64,000 bases of DNA from Delphinapterus leucas (lineage: Eukaryota; Chordata; Mammalia; Artiodactyla; Monodontidae), in assembly GCF_002288925.2 (NCBI RefSeq), contig NW_022098092.1, forward strand, positions 1,796,817 to 1,860,816. Direction: 5' to 3'. The notes beneath the pieces were generated by a model that was not told where the DNA came from, ran no database searches, and saw only the letters and a program-made list of their open reading frames with translations. A program made the translations under genes and the position numbers. Shown here piece after piece: positions 37,201 to 49,200 of this stretch. How positions within the stretch are numbered: the first letter of the stretch is position 1; each line of letters opens with the position of its first letter.

Positions 37201-40200
37201 AAAAAATCAATCCACTTACCGACAGAACTCATCAGAGTCCTGGTGATCATCTCCATGAAGATAAACCAAAAGAAAGCGAAGCTCCCGTTTGGCATCATTA
37301 AGTGCCTGTGAGAAACAAAAGATCACAAATTATGATGATGACTGTGCCTCAAACTTTTAATTAGGCTAAGGGTCCTAATGGATACAGCTACGTATTTAGG
37401 AACAAAGGAAGAAATGAGGGAAAAAGGTGAGCAAGAAAACCAGAAAATTCCTGGGCTCCTACCTTCATAACCCTGGCATTTCTCTCCCTACAAAAAGTCC
37501 ATGCTAACAAGCTTCAATGAAAAAGTTTTTAGTGTTGTTAGGATTTAAATTCTATCGGGCACATAAGAGTAGGCAGGCTGACAAAAAAAAAGCCCCCTCC
37601 CCACCCAATCACAGAAAAGTCATCTGTTCCCACAATCTAAAGGAAGATGTAAACAGGAAAATCTGACCTGAAAAGGGAGATGAGAGTTTTGCCACTTTAC
37701 AGCTACAACATAAAAAATACTGCGAAGATGAGCCTGATCCAAGGCCACATACCAAGCAGGGATGAGGGACTGAGGGACCCAAGGGCATTTTAAAGAGCAT
37801 GGGGTTTAAAAGATCTTCAAAGACAAGGCTAGTGTCCCAGATTTCTGTGTATGCTTTTGCATTTGCAGAATCCCAAGTACATTACAATTTAATTAAGATT
37901 TCCTAAATGACCACTGGTGGTCTACCTTCAGGATTACAGCAAAGAGGGTGTATGAGAGGTGCCCATCTCATTCATGTCTGTATCTCTAGCATTGAGCACA
38001 ATGCGTGGCATATAGTACGTGCTTAATGCTCATTGAGTGGGGTGGGAGCAGCCAGTGGGAAAAAGCAGATGTGGGAGAATCACAGAAGGAAGCAAGAGTA
38101 AGCATTTTTCTCTTTCTCCAGATAGATCCAGGAATCCTGGAGGCTGCAGAACCACCCTCAGGCATAAGGTGTTACTTCTACATTTTTCTCTGGTAAACTA
38201 GAGATATGCCCAACACCCATAGAACTCCTAATTTTTGCTCCCTGAGAGGTAACAACAGTCGAATGTCTGCATGGCTTGGGTTGAATGAGATGTGTTGCTT
38301 TGAGTCTATCCCCTTATTCAATTCTGTGAGGGATACAAGACTTAGGTTTTGCCTATAAGGAGGAGCTTACAGTCTGGTACAGGAGATAAGACATTAACAC
38401 AAACAACTATAAAATAAGGAAGAATGTGAAATTGCTATAACGTTTAAAAAAAAAGAAAACCACTATGAAAGTGCAAAAGGAAAGACTACTATTTTAGATT
38501 GCAAGTAGGCAGGGTAGGGCGCAACAATTAGGAAAGGGTACAAGAGGGGAGTGACATGAGCTAGTGAAGGATGGGCAAGATTCCAATTAGCAAAAATGTG
38601 AGGAAGGCATTCTAGATAGAGGAAACAGTAAATCAAAAGCAAAGGCACAGAGGTGGGAAAGTACAGAGTATGTTAAGGGAATGGTCAGCTGGAACCTAGG
38701 GTATAGGGAAACAAGTTATGCAGGAAAGACCTCAAAAGGAGGTTGGGATTAGATCAAGGAGGGCCCAGCTAAAGGGCTTGGTCTCTTTTTGTGTAAGCAA
38801 TAAAAAGCTATTTAAAGTTTCTGAATAAAAGAATGACATGATCAGTGCTAAGCTATGCTTTCCTTTGAGGATAGAATCATATCAATAAATTGGCATCTAT
38901 ATGGTTTGTGGCACTGACCTGGCTGTACGTTCCCTGGTAGAAGACAGGGTGTGCCCTCCCATATTTCTCTTCAAAAGAGTGCATAAATGAAACAATGTCC
39001 CCAACGGGGTCAGTGACCCGGCTGCGAGGGTCAGGCCGTATAAAACGAAGAGCAAACCTGGGGAGGAAGGAATAAATATCACATGAATCGGCTTACTGCA
39101 GTGCATATGGAGTGGGCCAGTTTGTAAAGATTCCTATAGCAGAGCCATGGGCATGGCAGCACAGGGAGGTGAACGGTCTGTGAGTGGACCATCAAACCTG
39201 AGAGTACAGGCTAGCTCAAAAGCCACAAAGCAGCAAGTGCTACACCACTGTCTGCTTAAGAAGAATGCAAATTACTAGAATTATAAATTCCAACACTGGC
39301 CTAAACAAATCTTGAGTGCTTTTTGCAGAAAAATTTAGGGCTATAAGAATTGGGAAAGGAAGACGCAATATTCAAAAAGATCACAGGTCAGGCTGTGCCC
39401 CCAGACTCTCCATAACGGCACTGTCTAAAACAGCAGCCATGAGCCACATGTGGCTATCTAAATTACCAAGAAAATTAATTTAATTAAATACAATTTTTAA
39501 AATTCACTTCCTCACTCACACCAGCCACATTTCAAGTGCTCAACAGCCACATGTGGCTAGTGGCTTCCACACTAGACACTGCAGATATAGAACATTTCCA
39601 TCATCACAGAAAGTTCTATTAGTGCTGTTCTAGAACAGAGCTGTATCTCTTTCTGGTTCTTCTACTTGCCTCTCCCTTTCCTTTCTGTTCTCCTGGGATT
39701 CTGAATTATGAGTCCACATTCCCAAACTATTCAAATTATGGACAAGAACTTCAAATCCAAACTTGCAGTCATGACTGACTTGCTCTTCAACGGGGCAAGT
39801 AAATTCTGCTCAGTGATTTATGGTTGATAGCATCCATGGAGGAAGTTACAAAACGGATCTAGACAACACGGGCAGAGTTGGAGACCTGGCAGTTACTGTA
39901 AGGTTAAAGACAGTACCACACATCTGTTTCTAAAGAGCCCATCTTATCACATTTGTATAGTACCATTTATTTATCCTCTGGGTTTCCATAAAAGGCAAAG
40001 GAGCAGGGGCTTGATAAGTCAATGTGCTATGTAACATTAAATAAGTTACTTGGATGATACAGTTGCATTAAAATTAGTAACACATGCCATGCATATTTTT
40101 TCCCAAAGCAAACAATATTCATATACTTAAAGAAATATCAGCATAGAAAAGCTGACTAAACTATGATACCTTCCTTACCAAATATTGAGCCAATTCCTTA

Positions 40201-43200
40201 TCCCCTTAACAAATTCCCCATATAAACATGATTTCACTTGGAATTTCTCCTGAGTAATCAAATCAAACTCATTGACACAAACATTCCAGAGCAAATTAAA
40301 AACAAAGGTAAGAAGCTGTGTATGTGAGGGAGTGATTAGAAATCCTTAAGAAGATTAATGTTTTGATAACTTTCTCTGAAATCAAGTATTTTAGGATTAT
40401 CTTATTACTCTTTAAGTTTTCAAATTTTGATGAATGGATAAAGGTTTTAATTTTTTTATTTCTCATTACAATATATTCCAATGGCCAACACAATTTAGGA
40501 CAATCAGCTTTTTAAAAAAAATAGAGATATCAACTAAGACTTAAGGTTTTTACATGCCCATTCTTAGGTATTGTCTGATCCTCTGCAGCTGCTGGGTCCT
40601 TACCTTCAGGCTCTGCTCCCTAGAGCAAGGCAAAGATTAGCCCATATTTAGAGGAAGGTATAGAATGCCCTGTATGCAAGGCTCCATCTGTTGGCGTGGA
40701 TGCCCACAAAACATTTTAGTTCTCCATGAAGTCTAGGTGTGGGTTCATCTACTACTGAGTTCCAGACCAGACACCCCAAGTCTGATGTGCCAGAAACTTG
40801 GGCCCCTTGACATTTTCCAGCCTTTCTGTAGCTTCCTGTGCTGAGCTCTCCAAATGGTACATGAAGGAATTAAGAAGAAAGGTGAAAGTGTGAAGCAAGT
40901 GGGTACACATATGGAAGGGTTCCAGTGCCAGCAACCTATGGGTTGCCAGGACAGAGGAAAATGTACAGGAGGTGTGTCTAGAATGGTGAAACTGTTATAG
41001 GAGGAATCTAGAAGAAAGTAGGTCATCTCAGAGCAAAAGAATTTGTTGGAATTATGAGTTGTAAAATGATTTAGGGTAAAAGTTACAAGGAGTGTGAAGC
41101 TAGTAAAGATAACAGAGGTTGGAAAGGAAAGGGTGTGAAGATTAACTAGGGAATGTAGGGGGACAAACATGTGGGATAGGGAGGCAGACTTATTTGTGAA
41201 AATGATATCATCTGTTGTTATGTCTGAAAAACCGAAAATATTTTCATGCTATATGACTACTTCAGGAAAAGTATTCAATCTGATGACAAACTGGCAGCCA
41301 AAATTGATAGAGCATAAACCTTATTCTGGTCTATGTTTCAGCTCCAACATCTACCTTGTTACTACTAACACATACGTACAAAGGTACATACCTAAATATA
41401 TCAAGTATTGTATAATAGGTAAACCGGAATGGAAGCATTATCAAGTAATAACCCCATCCAAGCAGCCCCTGAAATTCCAAAAACAAAGTTAGATATCATT
41501 CTCTCAATCCCTAATACCTTAATTGCTAGTTAAGATTTTCATTCTTTTTTGTCCTTTTCTTGTAATTTCTGCCTCTGCAAAACAAGGTTCCCTTTTCCTG
41601 GCCCACCTCATCCTTCTTAAAAACCAACTACCTTTGACCTCACTTCATCTAATACTATTATATTTTTCTTTTATACAATCATTTTTGTATTAAATTTGCT
41701 CGAACACTTATTCTGCAGCTACTTACATACATTAGCTGTCAAATTCAGTTGCAAGTTTTCCTCCCTAAATCATAAATATTCATTCTTTCCTTTTTAGACT
41801 TAATACATTAAAATGTGGTATATAGAAATAACAAGAAAGATAACCACTACTGCTACCTTGAACATTTGTATATAAATGACAAATAATTATATTAACCACA
41901 ATTATAAATCTCCAAACAGCTGCTAATCTTGGTAATACTCTTAATTATTATTTTAACAGTGTTGATTACTGCTGCTCTTATTATTAATTAGCAAATATAT
42001 AGGGCTCTATAGCTTACAAAACATTTCTTACACGGTATATTGTGTTAATCTGAGACCCTCTGTGTCCATGGCCAGGGAGCTCTAGAGCTCTGGAGCTCCA
42101 TTAGTGGACATTAGGGTCCCAAACACATTCAAGCCCAAAACAACTGGAGAAACACTGGACACATACAGAACTACTCCTTTTTTTTTTAATTTAAAAAAGA
42201 AAAAAATTTTCTTTTTCTTTTTCTTTCTTTTTTTTTTTGGCCACACCACACGGCTTGCAGCATCTTAGTTCCTTGACCAGGGATTGAACCTGGGCCCTCA
42301 GCACTGAAAGTGCAGTCCTAACCACTGGACCGCCAGGGAATTCCCTAGAACTACTCCTTGAATCATATAATTGCTCTAGGAATCTGTGCTGTTCTACTTC
42401 AGAATACCCCCAAAACATCTACTTAGAAACTATTTTTAAAACATTATCAAGTACTCCACAAAAAGGAGTGATGGAGTAAACTCTAAATCCAAGTATAAGA
42501 GGTGAGTGTAACTCCAAGAATAAGAAACTCCAAAAAGTTCTCTGGAGTGTTCACTATCAGTATACACACCTGACTTCCCTAATTTGACTGTGAATAATTT
42601 GAAGAGGGAAGAATGCCTCTTTATTCATCTCTAGATCCCCAACAGCAAAATATCAAGTACCTTGGAACACTCTTAAATGCTTGCTGAATTTAACTGAACC
42701 ACCTCCTTGCTGCTAGCCCTTCAAGACTAATTTCTCCCACAGAGATTACAAGTACTTCCCTAGAAGTAGCTTAAAATTAAGTAAAATGAAGCAACAAAGA
42801 ATTCAGTAAACACTCTAACTTAAGAGTGGAAGATCTATTAAACACGTAGCAAACATTTTTAGACATGTAAATACATGTAGATGAAGTGCTATAAACAAGG
42901 CACAGAAAACTCTTCAAATAACTGGCATGGAAACAGGAAAAAAAAGGATACTTTCATTGGTTCACTAAGGAATAAAGGAAAAATGATAAACCCAATAAAC
43001 CTACCAAGGAGCTAGGTCAAGCTAACAGGTTTATATTCTGAATATTCCTTTTGTTCCTATCATACAGAGATCAACATAACCAAGTGAAAGAACTTTTAAA
43101 ATAAAAAAGGGAGAAATTCCAGCTATGAAATAACTTGCCCTTGGTTGTGGTCTTGAAACAACATAGCTGTAGATCCTGTGGTCGGCTGTATTAACTTGCA

Positions 43201-46200
43201 AGGGTCGGGATGGTGGTGGGTTGAAAACACTCGGTACACCCTCTTGCTCGTTCAATCTGTCCTGTACAGCAGCCTGAGAAGAAAAGAATAGCAAGAACTT
43301 CAGTGATGCTCAAATCAACCTAGAAGAGATGAGACAACCATTGCTGGTGTTTCGAAATAGGTCACCAGGGAGTATATATTCATGAACCTTTCTTTAACTT
43401 GCTATGGTGGGAGGCAATGTGTGGTGATGGCTCCAGAATTCATACACAGTAGAGGAGTACTAGGAACTTGTCTGGAAGCTCACTGCTTTTATTAAGATGG
43501 CATGTGTTATTTAGGGTGGCTGGGATACAAGGTGCTTCACTGTACAAGCGTAAGGAAAACCATCCACAGAGAACACAGCAAAGCAGACTGTGTCCCCAGA
43601 GCTGTGCAATGGAGCAATCCTGATGGGTTGGTGTTTGATGGAAGGCTTGGCTTTGGAGCAGAGAAACTTAGGTCTGAATCCTAGCTCCAGCACTCAGAAG
43701 AGTTGCTTGGATTCTGTGCCTCACTTTTTCATGTGCAAAATGAAGAAACAATACTTCTCAGGGTTAATTTGAACAATTAATGAGGTGACCATACACAAAG
43801 ATTCTAATATAATTCCTGGCAGACAGACGATCTTCAGTAAAAAGTCTCATTCCTTTCCTAACTCTGCCCCTGAAAATGGATATTTGTCCCACTGTAGTAA
43901 AAAAATTTGGCCTTACACAAGAGGAGGTCTGATCTCTGCCTTCTTCTGGAGAATAATCTTCTGGAGATAATCTATGTCACACCTGATAAGAGTATCTTTG
44001 CTATGGGAACCTAGGGTAGGGCTGACCACCCTAGAAAGACGAACCATTTAATTTAGGCTGGGGATTTTGGGTAATGCAGTATCAGTCAACCTAGAGACTG
44101 AGTTCAATTACACAGGCAACCAATCAAATCAATCATGCCTATGTGATGAAGCCCCAGTGAAAACTCGGGACACTGAAGCTGAGGTGAGCTTCCCTGGTTG
44201 GTAATACTTCATGCATATTGTCACACACTTGTGCCAGGAGTGTAACATGTCCTGATTCCATGAGAGAAGTAAGGAATCTTTGTGTTTGGAACTCAAGACT
44301 CTGCATTAAGTGTCTCTTTCATTAGCTGATTTTAATCTGTATCCTTTCCCTGTAATACACTGTAACCATGAGTTATAATAGCTTTCGGTGAGCTCTTCTA
44401 GTGAATTATCAAAACTGAAGGTGGTTTTAGGAACACCTTGAACTTGCAGTTGCTGTCAGAAGTGAGGGTAGGGACTTCCCTGGTGGCATAGTAGTTAAGA
44501 TTCTGCCTGCCAATGCAGGGGACAGAGGTTCAAGCCCCGGTCTGGGAAGATCCCACATGCCACGGAGTAACTAAGCCCGTGCGCCACAACTACTGAGCCT
44601 GCGCTCTAGAGCCCGCGAGCCACAACTACTGAGTCCATGTGCGACAACTACTGAAGTCCGTGCGCCTAGAGCCCATGCTCCGCAACTAGAGAAGCCACCG
44701 CAATGAGAAGCCTGCGCACCACAACAAAAGAGTAGCCCCCTCTCAACACAACTAGAGAAAGCCCACAGGCAGCAACGAAGACCCAATGCAGCCATAAATG
44801 AGTGAATAAATAAAATTAATTAATTAATTAAAAAAAAAGTGAGGGTGGTCTTTTGGAGGACTTGTGTGCCCTCTAACCTTGACAGTTGGCTTTAAACTTT
44901 GCCATGTGGCTAACTTCATGTAGTCCTCTAGGTTTCATGTTTTCAAATATTAAGACACAATTCAATGCGGAAAGAATAGTCTTTCAACAAATGAGGCTGA
45001 GACAACTGGATATTCACATGCAAAATAATGAAGCTGACCCCCTAAATCACACTATATACAAAAATTAACTCAAAATACATCAAAGACTTAAATATAAGAG
45101 CTGAAATTATAAAACTCCAAAGAAAACACAGGTGAAAATCTTGTGACCTTGGATTAGGCAATGGTTTCTTAGATAAGACACTAAAAGCACAAGCAATAAG
45201 AGAAAAAAATAGATAACTGGACTTCATCACAACTGAAAACTTTTGTGCATCAAAGGACACTAACACAGAGTCAAAAGACAACCCCACAGAATGGGAGAAA
45301 ATATTTACAAATCATATATCTGATAAGGGTCATCTAGTATCTACAGTATATATAAAGAACTTTTACAACTCATCATTGAAAAGACAAACAATCCAATTTA
45401 AAAATGGGCAAAGGATTTGAATAGACATCTCTCCAAAGGAGACAAACAAATGACCAAGAAGTATATAAAAAGATGTACTACATTATTAGCTATCAGAAAA
45501 ATGCATATCAAAATCACAAGATACTATTTCATAACCACTAGAATGACTGTAATATAATAAAAGACAGATGTTACAAGTTGTAGGTGAGGATGTGGAAAAA
45601 TTGGAACCATCATATACCATTGCTGGGAGTGTAAAATAGTGTAGCCTCTTTGGAAGCAGTCTGGCAGTTCTTCAAAAGGTTAAACATAGTTATCATATGA
45701 TTCAGCAATTCCACTCCTAGATATATACCCAAGAGAAATGAAAACATATGTCCACACAGAAACTTGTACACTAATATAAACTGCAACATTAATGACAAGA
45801 TGAAAGGGGAAACAATCCAAATGTTTTATCAACTGATGAATGGATAAAGATATTATGGTAGATTCATACAAGGAATATTATTTGATAATAAAAAATAAAG
45901 TATTGATACACGTTGTAACATGGATAAATCTTGAAAACGTTATGCTAAGTGAAATAAGCCAGACACGAAAGGACAAATATTGTCTGATTCCACCTATATG
46001 CGTATCTAGAATAGTGAAATTTTATAGTGACAGAAAGTAGAATTGTGGTTACCAGAGGCTGGGTGGAGACAGTAATGGGAAGTAATTGTTTAATGCGTAT
46101 AGAGTTTCAGTTTGGGACGATGAAAAAGTTCTAAAGATGGATAGTGGTGGGACTTCCCTGGTGGCGCAGTGGTTAAAAATCTGCCTGCCAATGCAGGGGA

Positions 46201-49200
46201 CATTCGATCCCTGGTCCGGGAAGATCCCACATGCCACGGAGCAACTAAATCCCTGTGCCACAGCTACTGAGCCCGCGCGCCACAACTACTGAAGTCCGCA
46301 CGCCTAGAGCCTGTGCTCCGCAACGAGAAGCCACCACAATGAGAAGCACGCACACCACAACGAAGGGTAGCCCCTGCTCACCACAACTAGAGAAAGCCCA
46401 CGCGCAGCAACAAAGACCCAATGTAGCCAAAAATAAATTAAAAAAAAAAAAAGATGGATAGTGGTAACTGTTGAACAACAATGTAAATGTAATTAAATTA
46501 ATGCCACTAAATTGTAATGCCACTTAAAAATGGTTAAAATGGTAAACTACATACCTGGGTGAAGCCAGATTTTCTTCACATACTTCAACTAAAACTACAT
46601 ATCACAAAAGATTACAAGCAGGAGTGAATATGAAAATCCAGCTGTTTTCTATTAAGCCAGACAAAAAAGTCTGCAAACATTAATGTTAACATGTAATGAG
46701 TTTATTTATTTATTATTATTTTAAAAAAATGTTTGGCATTTGGTCTTCGTTGCTGCGTGAGACTTTCACTAGTTGCGGCGAGCGGGGGCTACTCTTCATT
46801 GCAGTATGCGGGCTTCTCATTGTGGTGGCTTCTCTTGTTGCAGAGCACGGGCTCTAGAGCACAGGCTCAGCAGTTGTGGAGCACAGGCTTAGTTGCTCCG
46901 CGGCATGTGGGATCCTCCAGACCAGAGATCAAACCCATGTCCCCTGCACTGCCAGGCGGATTCTTAACCACTGCGCCACCAGGGAAGTCCCGAGTTTATT
47001 ATTTTTAAAGTGAATTACTAAACAGAACGATTTCAGTTTTAATTTGTCATATGGTAATAGATATCAATAGATACAGCCCATATAAATAGAAGCTCTTTGG
47101 AGAAAAATATACATACTTTTAGACAGGCACAAAAATATCTGGGAAAAAAGCAAAAGAAATTGTTAATATTGCTATGTTGGGTGTGTAGGACTGAGAAACA
47201 GTGGTAGGCAAATGATCTGAGCAGGGTTTTTTTCATATTTAATCTTAGGCTTTGTTTGAACTTCATGTTGCTGCAAATGGCATTATTTCATTCTTTTTTA
47301 TGGCTGAGTAGTATCCCATTGTATATATACATGACATCTTCTTTATCCATTTATCTGTCAATGGACATTTAGGTTGTTTCTTGGCTATTGTGAATAGTGC
47401 TGCTTATGAACACAGGGGTGCATGCATCTTTTTGAATTATAGTTTTATCTGGATATGGGCCCAGGAGTGGGATTGCTAGATCGCACAGTAATTCTATTTT
47501 TAGTTTTCTGAGGAACCTCCACATTGTTTTCCACAGTGACTGCACCAACTTACATTCCCACCAACAGAGTAGGAGGTTCCCTTTTCTCCACACCCTCTCC
47601 AGCATTTGTTATTTGTAGACTTTTTAATGATAGCCATTCTGACCGGTGTAAGATAGTACCTCATTGTAGTTTTGATTTGCATTTCTCTAATAATTAGTGA
47701 TGTTGAGCATCTTTTCATGTGCCTATTGGCCACCATCTGTATGTCTTCAAATGACAGTTATCTTTATGTATTATTTTTATGAGTTACTAAAAGTGAAAAA
47801 ATGTAAATATAGCATAATCCCATTTGTGTAACAAGAAAATTATATTTAAATCTATATAGCCATATAAACTAACAAAAATAGTCTGAAAGGATATACACTA
47901 AAATTTAACACTAGCTATCCATGAAATGATGGGATTAAGGGTGAGCATTTTCTTCTTAACACTTTGGAATTCTTTTCCTGTGTGGGTGCATGGGTATGTT
48001 TGCAACAAGTTTTTAATATTTCTATACGTCATTTCATGTTAAAGCATGGTTGACATTATACCAGATTAGTTGTAAAACAATAAATAAATAAAGCAGGGGC
48101 AGCAATAGTAATAAACCAAATTAGAATTTAAAGTAAAAAGCATCATCTGATATTAACAAAGGATATGTTATTACAAGGAACTTCTAATGGCCACGGGTCT
48201 TCATGCATCAAATAGTCAAACTATATAAAAGTTAGAACATCTCCCCCACCAAATAAACACAGAATTTATTAATGCATTTTATTTGCACCATGTACTGTCT
48301 TCCCACAGCATACAGAAAAGCATTCTCTTTGATATATTTGTTATTAACATTGGGAAAGTTAATATTATCAGCACACTAAGCAGAGGTGTATATATAAGAA
48401 AGTCTGGAAGGACATATAATATACTAAAACATCAAAAGTAGTTATCTCAAGTATGGTTATTAAGAACTTTAATTTTCAACTTTATAAACTCTTAAATTGT
48501 TTGCAGACATGTATTGGTTTTGTAATCAGGAAAAAACAAAGATATTACCAATGAAAAGTAAAGAAATCTATAAAACCACATTCAAGTTCATCATGTCAAG
48601 TAGTCTTATTAAGTAACCAGAAAAAAAGAAACAGCAGATTTTAATTGTACATTTAATAAGCTTGATTGAATACAAACACCAAACCTTCATCCCACAAAAA
48701 ACACATTCCTTGACAACCACTGTTGTCGATAGTGGTTACTTCTAGGAAAGAAGGGAAAGAAAGGGAGGGGGTGCAGACAGGATGACATGCAAGCAACTGA
48801 CAATGGGGGCTTCAATTTTATCTATATTTGTTTAAGAGAAATTTGAAACAAGTATTGCAAAATGCCTGCTTTCAGGAGCTGGATGGTAGGTACATGGTGG
48901 CTCCTTTTATCTCTCTATTTTTCTCTAAATTTTAAGAATTTAATTTTTAAAAAATATATATTTCATAATGTTATTAAATGACAAGGACCTTAACATATAA
49001 ATATTAAATTATATAAATAAAATGAAAGATTAATATGAAAAGGATAAACAAAAAAAACCAAGCTACTAGGAATTCCAAATATGTTTCTAAATAACTCTTG
49101 GGCCAAAGAAGAAAATAAAAAACTTTAAAAATACAGTTTCAGAAGAAAATTCACAGCCTTAAATGCAAGAAAGAGTACAAATAAAGCTGCAAAAATCATA

